This document shows, piece after piece, positions 28,811 through 41,040 of a stretch of 64,000 nucleotides of DNA. Every line of letters starts with the position of its first letter. Position 1 is the stretch's first letter. The DNA is from Aureliella helgolandensis (GTDB lineage: Bacteria > Planctomycetota > Planctomycetia > Pirellulales > Pirellulaceae). Location: NCBI RefSeq assembly GCF_007752135.1, contig NZ_CP036298.1, positions 3,100,001 to 3,164,000 of the forward strand, in the 5' to 3' direction. The notes beneath the pieces were generated by a model. That model saw only the letters and a program-made list of their open reading frames with translations. It made no database searches and was not told the DNA's origin. Position numbers and translations under genes: made by a program.

Positions 28811-30736
28811 ATGGATCTATCTGCCAATCGCCACCTATCTCCTGCTCAAGCTCGGCAGAAGCTCGAATCCGCTAGTGCGTTTCACTGGATTCACTGGTTG
28901 ATCGTTATTCTTTCAACACTTGTCACGCTGTTTGCCTGGCACTTCACGAGTTCTGAGAAGCATGCCAAGGATCGAGTTCAATTTGATCGCCAAGCGGACC
29001 AGATTCTAGAGCTAGTCCGAGAGCGGATGCAAAAGTACGAAGAGGCGCTGTGGAGTGGAGTGGCCTTGATCCATTCGGCCGATGGGAAGATGGATCGTGG
29101 ACGCTGGAATCAATATGCGGATTGCTTGAACCTTGACCAACGGTACCAAGGCATCAATGGCATTGGAGTGATCTATGCAGTCAAGGAAGGTGATCGAGAA
29201 ACCTTCTTGACCACACAACGCGAAAGTCGTCCCGACTTCAAGATCTACCCAGAGCACGACGGCGAGGAATGTTTTCCAATTGCCTATATCAGTCCAGAGA
29301 AAGAAAATCTTAAAGCTCTTGGGCTCGATATGGCGCACGAGCCCAATCGCTGGGAGGCCAGCCAGCAGGCACGCGAAACCGGCGTTGCCCAAATCACTGG
29401 ACCGATCAACTTAGTGCAAGAGGATAGTCATACGCCCGGCTTCCTGTTTTTTGCCCCCTTCTACGCAGGGGATCGTGACGGAACGGCAGCGGAGCGACAT
29501 GAGCATTTTCTAGGAATGGTCTTTGCACCGTTCGTCATGCGCAAATTAATGGAAGGAACGCTGCAAAAAGACAAGCGGCAGGTTGGATTCCGCGTCGCCG
29601 ATGGTACGCACACGCTTTATAACGAATTGCTGAATACAGAGCCCGACTTTGACCCCCATCCGCAGTTCACCCGCTCGGTCTCCATTCCGACATACGGTAG
29701 GGACTGGACTTTTCAAATCTCTAGCTCGAAATCATTTCGTGAAGCAACGCGAGACTTTCACCCGCTGTCGATCTTAGTGGGGGGAATATGCCTGGACGCG
29801 ATGCTTATTTGGATCTTCTTTGTGACGTCTCGGACCGCTCAGCGGTCGCTGAAATATGCACGCTCGATGACGGAACAGTTGGAGCAGAACTATGAGCAAG
29901 TACAGCAAGAGGTTGCAGATCGAATGCGCGCGGAGGAGGCTCTTACTCAAACCAACGCCTCTCTCCAGCAGTCTCAAGCATCGCTTGAAAAGCTTCTCAA
30001 CGAATTAAAACGCTCCAACGCAGAACTGGAGCAATTTGCCTACGTAGCATCGCATGACCTGCAGGAACCACTGCGCAAGATCTCCTCTTACGGTCAACTC
30101 CTTCGCGAAGACTACGGGGAATTTATCCAAGAAGAAGGCAATCGCTACCTCGATGTGATGGTCAGTGGCGCAAACCGGCTGAAAAATTTGGTTTCTGATC
30201 TACTCACCTTCTCAAGGATTCGCACCCGTGGGCAATCCCTGGAAGCGGTGGATCCCAATGCCGCCCTGCAGATCGCCATCGAGCAGCTTGAGGTTGTGAT
30301 CAAGGAGTGTGATTGTCAGTTGACCTACGATGAGTTTCCATGGGTTATGGCGGACAAGGGGCAGTTAGTCCAACTCTTTCAAAACCTGATTGGCAATGCT
30401 ATAAAGTACCGAGGCGAAAAATCACCAGTCATTCATGTTGGCGGACATGATGCGATGGAAAGCTTCCAATTCTCGGTAGCCGACAATGGAATTGGAATCG
30501 ATCCCCAATTCCATCAGCGAATATTTGAGATTTTTCAACGACTCCACAACCGGCGAGAATATAGCGGTACCGGAATTGGTTTGGCCATTTGCAAGCGAAT
30601 CGTCGAACGTTTTGGCGGGGATCTCCTCGTCGAGTCTGAGATTGGCGAAGGTTCCACCTTTTCCTTCACGCTGAATAAAGCTTCCTTCACGCTGAATAAA
30701 GCTAGTCAGAAAGTGCCAGCATATGCCGTTCGTTAG
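28811..30736 (+). CDS. CHASE-domain sensor histidine kinase
   Basis: 641 residues from ATG 28811, preceded by GAGGGAG; an upstream TTG at 28793 is less likely. TM1 (about 26-46) and TM2 (about 318-340) flank an extracytoplasmic CHASE domain, recognisable by QGINGIGVIYAVKEGDRE and IAYISPEKENLKALGLDM. A coiled coil links to HisKA, with phospho-acceptor H415 in ASHDLQEPLRKISSYG, then an HATPase domain with NLIGNAIKY, DNGIGID and GTGIGLAICKRI. The absence of a PAS or phytochrome domain and the close fit of the HisKA region to phytochrome-like kinases suit a single-domain partner regulator, which overlaps the 3' end by 14 bases. CHASE domains sense small extracellular molecules; the ligand is unknown. 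The last residues contain an exact 21-bp in-frame duplication. Confidence 0.93.
   Translation: MDLSANRHLSPAQARQKLESASAFHWIHWLIVILSTLVTLFAWHFTSSEKHAKDRVQFDRQADQILELVRERMQKYEEALWSGVALIHSADGKMDRGRWNQYADCLNLDQRYQGINGIGVIYAVKEGDRETFLTTQRESRPDFKIYPEHDGEECFPIAYISPEKENLKALGLDMAHEPNRWEASQQARETGVAQITGPINLVQEDSHTPGFLFFAPFYAGDRDGTAAERHEHFLGMVFAPFVMRKLMEGTLQKDKRQVGFRVADGTHTLYNELLNTEPDFDPHPQFTRSVSIPTYGRDWTFQISSSKSFREATRDFHPLSILVGGICLDAMLIWIFFVTSRTAQRSLKYARSMTEQLEQNYEQVQQEVADRMRAEEALTQTNASLQQSQASLEKLLNELKRSNAELEQFAYVASHDLQEPLRKISSYGQLLREDYGEFIQEEGNRYLDVMVSGANRLKNLVSDLLTFSRIRTRGQSLEAVDPNAALQIAIEQLEVVIKECDCQLTYDEFPWVMADKGQLVQLFQNLIGNAIKYRGEKSPVIHVGGHDAMESFQFSVADNGIGIDPQFHQRIFEIFQRLHNRREYSGTGIGLAICKRIVERFGGDLLVESEIGEGSTFSFTLNKASFTLNKASQKVPAYAVR
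30661..30702 (+). repeat. exact 21-bp tandem duplication in the kinase 3' end
   Basis: Two identical 21-base units (30661-30681 and 30682-30702) lie side by side and keep the frame, so SFTLNKA appears twice at the kinase C-terminus, just after the last beta strand of the HATPase domain. The absence of any mismatch points to a recent event. Confidence 0.9.
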
Positions 30737-31181
30737 TCCACCGAAAATCTCCACACCGCCAGTGGTTATACTGCTCGTCGAGGATGATGATGACGACGTT
30801 TTGCTTATCTCTAAGACCTTCAAAACGGATGTTGTCCGCAGTCAGCTCTTTCGCGTCGAAGATGGAGTGCAGGCGATTGAGTTTCTGAGAAGGCAAGGTC
30901 AGTTTGCGGATGCCCCACGTCCCGATCTCATCTTGTTGGACCTCAATATGCCTCGCAAAGATGGACGCGAAGTTCTCAAGGAAATCAAAGAAGACGTCGA
31001 CTTGCGTTTAATCCCCGTGGTGGTCCTGACCACCTCGGAGAGTGAGAGCGATATCTTGGCAAGCTATAACTACCATGCCAACAGCTTCATTAGTAAGCCT
31101 CTTGACTTGGTTGAGTTCCGACAAGTCTTAGCCGCGATACGCGAGTATTGGTTCTCGATCGTCAAACTTCCCCGCAGTTAA
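30723..31181 (+). CDS. single-domain response regulator (Rcp-like)
   Basis: 152 residues, one receiver domain and no output domain. VILLVEDDDDDVLLISKTF gives the acidic pocket, D73 in LILLDLNMP is the phosphorylation site, VVLTTSES gives the conserved Thr/Ser, and SFISKPLDL the conserved lysine. The long alpha4-beta5 region (SDILASYNYHANSFI) is typical of Rcp-type regulators paired with phytochrome-like kinases. The ATG lies inside the kinase gene, overlapping 14 bases in another frame, so translation is coupled and pairing with this kinase is nearly certain. Downstream targets must act through protein contact, and none is encoded nearby. Confidence 0.92.
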   Translation: MPFVSPPKISTPPVVILLVEDDDDDVLLISKTFKTDVVRSQLFRVEDGVQAIEFLRRQGQFADAPRPDLILLDLNMPRKDGREVLKEIKEDVDLRLIPVVVLTTSESESDILASYNYHANSFISKPLDLVEFRQVLAAIREYWFSIVKLPRS

Positions 31182-31934
31182 CGTGCACCACTCACACGCG
31201 AATTTCTTGCCGGTTGTTATTTGCAGTAAACGCGAATCGCTCTTTCGCAACCGACAGCATGCGTAAGCCTACGACGGTTGGCGCTGCAGCGTGCTTGAAG
31301 TCGGCTCATTCACCAGACCGACACGCTCTTCGATCCAAGAGCCTCTAGACAACGCACTCTCGAGTGGGCACGTGCACGCAGCGAACTGTAAGTCCCCGCT
31401 CACGCAGCTTGCCTCCCGAATCGCTAACCGCACCCGGTCCGTGTCGCGAATGAGTCGCGAGTGGTGAAATGCCAGACCGGGCGCATCTCAGGTGCTCAGA
31501 CGACTCCGGGGGCGTCCCTTCGAGACTCCTCGTCCGGGAGAACCCTCTGGAGACTTCCCGTCGAATTTGAGTGGCTGGTTGAGTTGCGGACTGCTTCTTC
31601 TTGCCACTGAGGTTGGAGTATTCGGTTCGAATCATTGGAGTAGCCGGCCCGGACTATCTTGGTCCGGGCGATACGTCCCCCCCTTCCGCACTGGGAGCTC
31701 GTGGTCACCGACCGCCATGAATCTTATCCGTTATGGTTACCGTCCACGATGGTCACAGTCCACGATGGTCACCGTCCACGGCGCCGCCTACCATGAATGC
31801 CACCGAAATGCCGGGAGGGGGCCGATCGAGCCGCAGGTGGTCCGGTCGTCAGCAGCAACGGTTCTGGGGAAAGCAACGGGAGCGTGTTTGTGTAGCTTGG
31901 AAAGAGCCGAGAAATCCAACCCACTTTGCCGTGA
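31182..31934. other. intergenic region with tandem repeats and a hairpin
   Basis: No gene is supported. A plus-strand frame at 31492-31962 and shorter minus frames show no domain or good start. The region holds a GCCCGGAC / GTCCGGGC hairpin near 31648-31670 and a 3 x 16-base tandem repeat at 31733-31780. The guaB promoter candidate begins at 31935. Confidence 0.5.
31733..31780. repeat. three tandem 16-bp units
   Basis: ATGGTTACCGTCCACG, ATGGTCACAGTCCACG and ATGGTCACCGTCCACG follow each other without spacing; they differ at two positions. The array is about 150 bases before the likely guaB promoter. A regulatory role is possible but there is no direct sign of one. Confidence 0.85.
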
Positions 31935-34995
<3,061 letters not shown>

Positions 34996-35041
34996 TGCGG
35001 GCTGAACGGCAACGCGGGATAAACGGCTAGCTACCCAACAG

Positions 35042-35074
35042 TGCACCGAGAGGAGTTCACTCCTCTGCGGTGCA
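35042..35074. terminator. strong hairpin between convergent SHD1 and DUF1080 genes
   Basis: TGCACCG and AGAGGAG (35042-35055) pair with CTCCTCT and CGGTGCA (35060-35074) around TTCA, with one bulged G. Fourteen base pairs and its place midway between two gene ends suggest a bidirectional terminator, though no U-tract follows on either strand. Confidence 0.6.
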
Positions 35075-35095
35075 ACAAATGGGTTTGAGCTCGGT

Positions 35096-36331
35096 TCACT
35101 CGGCAGCGACTGCGGCTTCCGAGCTTTCTTCTGGAGCGCCCAATACAGGAAATTCTTCCACGCTGGCTAAGCCACGATCGATAATCCAGATGTTGCGAAA
35201 GCGGACCTGATCTTTGTGGTTTTGGAAGCGAATGGGTTGCAGGTTCGGTTCTTCAGGCTTACCCGCGCCAGTCTTGGTCTGCAATTCGACATCGTCTTGC
35301 GTCTTGACGCCGTTGTGCCAGACTGTCAAACGTGCATTGCTTACCTTGCTGCCATCGGCGGCCCACCGCGGAGCAGTAAATATCAAGTCGTATGTCTGCC
35401 ATTGCAGCGGAGGTAAACACATGTTTACGTCCGGGCTCTTGGTGCGGTAGATGCTGCTGCAGCCGTTAAAGACTGGAAGCAGCGCAAACGAATCCAGAAT
35501 CTGAAGTTCGTAGCGACTCTGTAGATAGCAGCCGCTGTTACCCCGCGCTTGGTCCTGCTGCTCCGGCATGAATGGCAAGCGGAATTCAACATGCAGGTTG
35601 AAATCTTGGAACATCTGCTTCACGTCGGCACCTTGTTTTAGCAAGCCGTCTTCGGTCATGGCGGCGGTGCTAAATTGCTCGGTGTTGGTTCCATCAAACA
35701 GGACCATTGCTCCCTCAGGCGGCGTTGCTCCCAGTGTGGGGCTTAGGCGGCGAATGCGTTCCAAACGCCCCAGGAGCTTGCCTTCTTTGTCAATCAGGGT
35801 GCAACCGCGGCTATCTGCAAAAATAGCCCATGGGCCGCCAGAGAGTACCAGCGTATCGCCGGAACGCTGTCCAATGAGTTGCAAGATCTTGGCTTGCCGC
35901 TCTTCTTCATCGCCATCTTCATGGTCGCCATCTCTATTCTCATTCTCTTCGTCCTCGACGGTCGTCTGCAGCGCTCCATCTCCAGGCAAGCCGCCAAGGT
36001 ACTGCAAGGCTTCGAATCTTCCTCCCCCGATAGGACGGATTTGCAGCCCGAGTACGGACGACTCCGCACCCGCCTCTGTCTTAATCTCCCCGACAAATTC
36101 ACCCAGCAGGTCGTAGTTTGCGTCGCCTTCGGGTACCGCCGTCGGGTCTACAGCCGGTTCGGCCTGCAGCGCTTCAGCGTCAGACTTTTCGGCGGCAGGC
36201 TGTGCCGGCTTGAGCGCGGGCTCCGCGACGGACTCAGCAACGGGAGTCGGCTTGGGTTGCTCCTCCGCTGCGTAGCTTGTGGAAACAGATGCGATTGCCA
36301 GAGCAGCAAGGAGCGGGAAAGTTCGACGCAT
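35096..36331 (-). CDS. DUF1080 (3-keto-disaccharide hydrolase-like) protein
   Basis: 411 residues. A signal peptide (1-21, ending SYAAEE) is followed by an Ala-, Pro- and Glu-rich spacer and a region with a strongly acidic insert (about 128-146, DEENENRDGDHEDGDEEE). The C-terminal half from about 205 is the DUF1080 concanavalin-like fold: MVLFDGTN, FNLHVEFRLPFMPEQ, GNSGCYLQSRYELQILDSF, PPLQWQTYDLIFTAPRW, LTVWHNGVKTQDD and PIRFQNHKDQVRFRNIWI. Some family members cleave 3-keto-glycosides; planctomycetes have many copies. It is predicted to be exported and transcribed alone. Confidence 0.9.
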   Translation of the reverse strand: MRRTFPLLAALAIASVSTSYAAEEQPKPTPVAESVAEPALKPAQPAAEKSDAEALQAEPAVDPTAVPEGDANYDLLGEFVGEIKTEAGAESSVLGLQIRPIGGGRFEALQYLGGLPGDGALQTTVEDEENENRDGDHEDGDEEERQAKILQLIGQRSGDTLVLSGGPWAIFADSRGCTLIDKEGKLLGRLERIRRLSPTLGATPPEGAMVLFDGTNTEQFSTAAMTEDGLLKQGADVKQMFQDFNLHVEFRLPFMPEQQDQARGNSGCYLQSRYELQILDSFALLPVFNGCSSIYRTKSPDVNMCLPPLQWQTYDLIFTAPRWAADGSKVSNARLTVWHNGVKTQDDVELQTKTGAGKPEEPNLQPIRFQNHKDQVRFRNIWIIDRGLASVEEFPVLGAPEESSEAAVAAE

Positions 36332-36609
36332 GAAATCCTCTCGAAAGTAAGGTTGAGGCAGTTGGACAACCAGGAATCGACCTTAACATCGTACTCCATA
36401 GCCGCTGCGGTGAGGGCGGCGGAAAGCGGCTCCCTGTGGGAATCGTCTTCCCTGCATTGTTGATCGCGATCACTCGGAATGCAGCCTTTCATTGTACTTG
36501 CTGATTGCTAGCAACGGGAAATGGTCTTGCCGTAACTAGGCAAATTTCGGTAGCAACGACTTTGCTGGATTCTTTAATTAAAATGCCGTTAATTGCGAGT
36601 TTCGCGATC

Positions 36610-38847
36610 ATGCGCCGAGCACACCGAAAACTGACTAATCGCCCTGCATTTCCGCTGAATTCGGGGCGTTATCGTCTGCCATTGACGCTGGCGGCGGCGG
36701 TGCTCTGGCTGCCACTTATCCTATTAAGCTTAGCTCAAGAGTCCTCCAGAGCAGCGGAATCCAGCCCCTCTGAACCAGAACCTCGCAAAGTATTCGTGAC
36801 GGTCAGCGATGTCCAGCTCCACAGCGGACCGAGCGAGGACTTCTATCCCACCGCAATTTTGAAAAAAGGAGCGGTCCTAAGCGTTTATCAGCAGTCGGAG
36901 GACGGCTGGTTAGGCGTTAGGCCCCCGGCTGGAAGCTTCAGTTGGGTGGCGGCCAGCGACGCTTTTCTTCTGCCTGGTGGCAAAGTAATAGAAATTACGA
37001 ACGAAACGGCCGTCAGCTGGATTGGTACCCAGCTCGGCTCCGCAAAACAATATCGCTGGCAGGTCCAGCTCCAGCGCGGCGAGCAATTGGCCGTTGTTGG
37101 AGAAGCGACGCGAAAGACCGAGGACGGCAAGCCCGTGCTCTGGTACCGCATTGCGCCTCCCTCAGGAGAATTTCGTTGGATCCAGGCGTCCGCGGTTAGC
37201 CCGGTACCGGAGCATGTCAAAACGAAGATTCGCAAGCAATCCGCTGGCAGTTCGTCCGCAGTGACTACAGCTTCTTATGATACTGAGGAGATACAAGGGG
37301 AGATTGTTCTCGAGTCCGGGAGCGCATTGCCCTCGGACTCAGAATACTATGGCGATAACGGTGTCGAGTTTTCGGAAGAGTTCGTGGATGGCGAATTTTA
37401 TGACGCACAATACGGACAAGGGGAGTGGCTCGATGGTGAGCTCGCCGAAGGCGAGTACATCGTGGGCGGCCCCTACGAGGAGGGAATGGTCGGCGGCGGC
37501 TACTACGACGATGCGCAAATCATCGAAGGTGAGGTGATCGGTGCTGAACCCATGCTGGGCGGTGGACCGTCGCGCCCGGCAGAACACTTCGAGGGGTGGC
37601 ACGCCATGCAGTTTTCCTTTGGTGGGCTCAATCTTCCCTGGCTTTCCAGAGTTCTCAACCGCCGCCAGGGACAGACGGGCTATGACCCGCTGAAGGATGA
37701 CCCCTTCAGCTTGGCAATTCCCAGTCGACCGTCGCAGGGTTTGCCTAACCGAGGCGACTACGCCGCCACCGCTATGATGAATTCACCACCTGTCATGTCC
37801 AATAGTCAGGCTTATCGCGAACCCGATATTTACGCGCCAGAGATGGTGGACCGTGGCCGCGGCTGGAGGGACCCACGGACCATCCGTGGCGGGGCGGGAT
37901 CCGGGCATGCGGGCTCGTCTACGAGGCAACCTGCCGTGCCTCACCTTGCTCCGGTGCCGGACGATAACGCGTCAATCCACTCCCGACGCTCGAACTCGGC
38001 GCCTCCCAGTACCGCCCTCGAGTTGGCTCAAGAGCGGATGGCAACCATGCGCGAAACAATTGAACGCAAATTTGGTCCAGGCGCTCCAGCCGCTAACTCA
38101 CCCCCAGCAAATGATTCGCAGCCCATTTTTCGACCTGCGGAAAACGCGCCCTACACACCCCCGGTCCAGCAAATTTCAGCATCGCTGTCTGAAAACGGTG
38201 GGGGAGGAGGACGTCCGGCTCGTATGGAGCAGGTGGATTGGTATGGCTTGGGCGCCAATGGAGCTGTCTCTAGATACGAACCCTTGCAGCTTGGCAGTAG
38301 CGGCTTGACGCAATTGCAGCTCGCCTTAGGCGAAATGGTTGCATCTCCCATGCAGAACTGGAATCTGCTGCCTTTGGCGGCTGAGGCGGAACGTTACATT
38401 TCCGTTGGCAGCACCGCAGTAGAGCGCGGCCAAGCTAGGCTCCTGTTGGATCGGATTAATGCCTTCCGCGCGTTGGCAGCTCGCAGCGGATACACGCAGT
38501 TCAGTCCTAGCGTCATCTCGAACTCCTATACATCACCCAACAATTGGTCTGGGAATCCTGTCGCTTCCGCTAGTTTCTCCACACCCGTCGCGAATTCGAT
38601 GCCTTCTTCCGGGATGAGTTATGATTCGACCGGCTGGCTGGTGCCCGTTCATGCGGCGGTTGCAGGGCAACCCAACTATGCCCTGACGGATGACTCTGGG
38701 AAAATATTGACCTACGTCAGTCCTCTACCTGGAATGAAACTCGATCTCTATCTCAATCAGGCCGTCGGAATCACAGGCTTGAAGGGCTATCTGCCTCAGT
38801 TGCAAGCGGGGAATATTCAAGCCCACCGCGTGTCTCGCTTGCGATGA
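36610..38847 (+). CDS. large secreted protein with two SH3-like domains
   Basis: 745 residues from ATG 36610; ATG 36583 is possible, and neither has a good ribosome binding site. A basic N-terminus and hydrophobic core (about 24-40) form a signal peptide or anchor. Two bacterial SH3-like domains follow (about 60-125, KVFVTVSDVQLHSGPSEDFY, and about 127-199), each ending in a Trp-Val/Ile-x-Ala strand. Residues about 225-320 are extremely rich in Gly, Glu, Asp and Tyr. A long Pro-, Ser- and Ala-rich region follows, then a more ordered C-terminus (about 540-745; LGSSGLTQLQLALGEMV, YISVGSTAVERGQARLLLDR). SH3-like domains of this sort bind peptidoglycan stems or proteins; an envelope role is inferred. 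Confidence 0.75.
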   Translation: MRRAHRKLTNRPAFPLNSGRYRLPLTLAAAVLWLPLILLSLAQESSRAAESSPSEPEPRKVFVTVSDVQLHSGPSEDFYPTAILKKGAVLSVYQQSEDGWLGVRPPAGSFSWVAASDAFLLPGGKVIEITNETAVSWIGTQLGSAKQYRWQVQLQRGEQLAVVGEATRKTEDGKPVLWYRIAPPSGEFRWIQASAVSPVPEHVKTKIRKQSAGSSSAVTTASYDTEEIQGEIVLESGSALPSDSEYYGDNGVEFSEEFVDGEFYDAQYGQGEWLDGELAEGEYIVGGPYEEGMVGGGYYDDAQIIEGEVIGAEPMLGGGPSRPAEHFEGWHAMQFSFGGLNLPWLSRVLNRRQGQTGYDPLKDDPFSLAIPSRPSQGLPNRGDYAATAMMNSPPVMSNSQAYREPDIYAPEMVDRGRGWRDPRTIRGGAGSGHAGSSTRQPAVPHLAPVPDDNASIHSRRSNSAPPSTALELAQERMATMRETIERKFGPGAPAANSPPANDSQPIFRPAENAPYTPPVQQISASLSENGGGGGRPARMEQVDWYGLGANGAVSRYEPLQLGSSGLTQLQLALGEMVASPMQNWNLLPLAAEAERYISVGSTAVERGQARLLLDRINAFRALAARSGYTQFSPSVISNSYTSPNNWSGNPVASASFSTPVANSMPSSGMSYDSTGWLVPVHAAVAGQPNYALTDDSGKILTYVSPLPGMKLDLYLNQAVGITGLKGYLPQLQAGNIQAHRVSRLR

Positions 38848-39131
38848 CCTCATCGTTCGCGGCAAGGGCACGATCGGGGCTGAGCAGCTCGCTGCTAATT
38901 CACTAACCAACGGAATTGATCTGCTTTTGAGCGGCCCATCTCTCACGCGAGCCATATTGCTATCGAGCTACATTCGGTAACTTGCGTCTTTAACTCATTA
39001 TGGGAAGAGTGCCGCACCCACGCTAAAGTCCTCCAAGCACTTAGAGTGCTCAATTCGCAAAACGCCCGCTCTTCCTCGCAACCGCAATTGCCACGCCCCG
39101 ACGCCTTCCCCCCCATGCAATCGTAACCCGC

Positions 39132-40665
39132 CTAGGCTGTGAATTTTTAGCCAAGTGGTTTGCAAATTAATTTTGGGCGCTACAACTATAGCATGAATAC
39201 TCAAAAACCATCGCAGCTTGCTCGTGTTTCCCGCCCCCATCGTATTCAAGTGGAAATGCACATGCTTTCACTTGAAGATATGCTTCCGCGCGACCATCGT
39301 GCTCGCATTGTCTGGTCGTTTGTCAAAACGTTGGACCTAGAACCTCTGTATGAAAAGATCGTTGTCACCAAGAGCACCGTTGGTCGCAATAGTATTGCGC
39401 CGGAGATACTGGTTTCACTGTGGCTTCTGGCAACCTTGGATGGCATCGGCACAGCCCGAGAACTTGGTCGCCGATGCGAGACGGACATAGCCTATTTATG
39501 GACGCTCGGAAATGTCACGGTCAATTATCACACGTTGAGCGACTTTCGAGTGGAGAACGGAGCATTCTTGGAGAAGACGCTCGTTGACACGGTTGCCTCG
39601 TTGGTCGCCCAAGGTCTGGTGCCCCTGGAGACCATTGCCCAAGACGGAATGCGCGTTCGGGCTAGTGCAGGCAGTAGTTCGTTTCGCCGCAAGCCGACGC
39701 TTGAGTCATTGCAGCAGCAGGCTCAGGCTCACGTAGATAGATTGAAGAAAGAATCCGAGAACGAATGCGATCGTTCCGATGGAGACGCACGTCGCCAAGC
39801 GGCAGTCGAACGAGCATCGCGTGAGCGTCAAGAGCGATTAGATGAGGCTTTGCGACAGTTTGAGGAGCTTAGTAAGCAGCGCGAGTCTCGGAGAAAAGGT
39901 GACGGCGAAAAGACTCGCGTGAGCACTACGGACCCTGACGCCCGTAATATGAAGATGGCCAATGGTGGCTTCGATCCGGCCTTCAACGTCCAGTTCGCAA
40001 CCGATGCTGACTCGCGAGTAATAGTCGCTGTCGATGTTATCAACTCGGGAACTGACAGTGGCCAAATGGCACCAATGCACGAGAAAGTGTGCTCAACTTA
40101 CGACAAGACACCCAAGACGCAATTGGTCGATTCCGCTTACGCAACCAAGGGCGATGTTAAGACCGTGGAGTCTAAAGGGACCGAAGTCGTCTCCACGATC
40201 CCCCGTGGATCGGTATTGGAAAGCAAAGGCAAAGATCCTCACGCGCAGCAACCTGGCGAAAGCGACGAATACACAGCGTTTCGCGCGAGAATGGCCAAAG
40301 AGGAATACAAAGAGCTTTACAAGACGCGGCCGTCGGTTGCCGAGTTTCCCAATGCGGACTGCCGCAATCGGAACCTTCGGCAATTCAAAGTTCGAGGACT
40401 GGTGAAGGTCAAAGCGGTAGCGCTATGGCATGCCGTGGCCTTTAACTTCACACGCATGGTAAACCTGGGGGCCTTGGCAATCTAAGCAGTTGCAAGGCAA
40501 CCGCTTGGTTGAGAAATAACACAACTCGAAGAGATGAGCATGATGGACACGAGCTAACTTGCTGGCCAACAATCCGACCCAGTAAGACTTTCAGCCGCCA
40601 ATTCGAAAAAATTTCGTGGTTGGAATACCAAAAGAGTCCGTTGGTGAAAAAACTTCACAGCCTAG
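39132..40665 (+). mobile_element. IS1182-like insertion sequence with inverted ends
   Basis: CTAGGCTGTGAA at 39132-39143 is matched inversely by TTCACAGCCTAG at 40654-40665, and similarity between the two ends continues inward (T-run, then CCAA). One transposase gene fills most of the 1.5 kb. CTAG at each outer end is a palindrome, so it may be a 4-base target duplication rather than part of the ends; the element would then be 39136-40661. The flanks (GTAACCCGC on the left, CCACGTGACGGGCT on the right) rejoin to resemble the start of the downstream 370-bp repeat, so the element inserted at the repeat edge. Confidence 0.85.
39193..40485 (+). CDS. IS1182-family transposase (DDE)
   Basis: 430 residues from ATG 39193; the frame extends upstream only through TTG. 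The N-terminal DUF772-type region (about 20-100) includes LPRDHRARIVWSFVKTLDL and PEILVSLWLLATLDGIGTAR. The catalytic DDE domain follows, with one acid in IAQDGMRVRASAG, a charged helical insertion (about 175-245, rich in Arg and Glu), a second acid in LVDSAYATKGD and the conserved C-terminal region ending VAFNFTRMVNLGALAI. The reading frame is intact, with no frameshift or premature stop, so the enzyme may be active. It occupies nearly the whole element. Confidence 0.9.
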   Translation: MNTQKPSQLARVSRPHRIQVEMHMLSLEDMLPRDHRARIVWSFVKTLDLEPLYEKIVVTKSTVGRNSIAPEILVSLWLLATLDGIGTARELGRRCETDIAYLWTLGNVTVNYHTLSDFRVENGAFLEKTLVDTVASLVAQGLVPLETIAQDGMRVRASAGSSSFRRKPTLESLQQQAQAHVDRLKKESENECDRSDGDARRQAAVERASRERQERLDEALRQFEELSKQRESRRKGDGEKTRVSTTDPDARNMKMANGGFDPAFNVQFATDADSRVIVAVDVINSGTDSGQMAPMHEKVCSTYDKTPKTQLVDSAYATKGDVKTVESKGTEVVSTIPRGSVLESKGKDPHAQQPGESDEYTAFRARMAKEEYKELYKTRPSVAEFPNADCRNRNLRQFKVRGLVKVKAVALWHAVAFNFTRMVNLGALAI

Positions 40666-40670
40666 CCACG

Positions 40671-41002
40671 TGACGGGCTGTTGAAATAGTAACCCGCCGC
40701 GTGAGCAGGGAAAGATAGACTCCGCTGCAAGGCAATTAAGGGTTCTACCTCCGCATTAAAATTCAAATTGCGATTAAATCAACAGTTCGGTGAGCAAGGG
40801 AAAGGTATTCACCGCTACAGGGTAAAGAGTGCCAAAAGTGGATGGCACCTATTGGGCTTATTGGCTAAAAGCAATCCCATGTGCGCGCATGCCTAGCGAC
40901 GTGTGCAATGCCATTAGGGCCAGTACCGAGTCGCTCATGTTGCAAGCTTGCTGCTCTTAAGAGTCTGGCGAGCGGGGGGGAAAATGGCTGGCACCTATCG
41001 GG
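40671..41002. repeat. 370-bp-period compound repeat, copy 1
   Basis: This copy aligns without gaps to the sequence exactly 370 bases downstream, at over 90% identity by eye. It opens with a hairpin-forming GGGCTGTTGAAATAGTAACCC. Two related submotifs of the form GTGAGCA-GGGAAAG...CCGCT-CA-GG follow (about 40699-40735 and 40790-40824), separated by an AT-rich core (ATTCAAATTGCGATTAAATC). Two GGCACCTAT motifs (40834-40853 and 40981-40998) and the palindromes GCAAGCTTGC and CTCTTAAGAG complete it. No ORF spans it. Confidence 0.85.
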
Positions 41003-41040
41003 ATATCCCCACGTCTGGCGTCAAATAGCATCCCGCCGCG

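Noticed and set aside
31625-31670. GGTTCGAATC followed by a GC hairpin, resembling a tRNA T-arm
   Set aside because: Flanking bases do not form the T-stem or acceptor stem, and no anticodon arm is present.
36505-36609. Upstream extension of the SH3-like gene to TTG 36505
   Set aside because: It would place extra sequence before a clean signal peptide and relies on a weak start.
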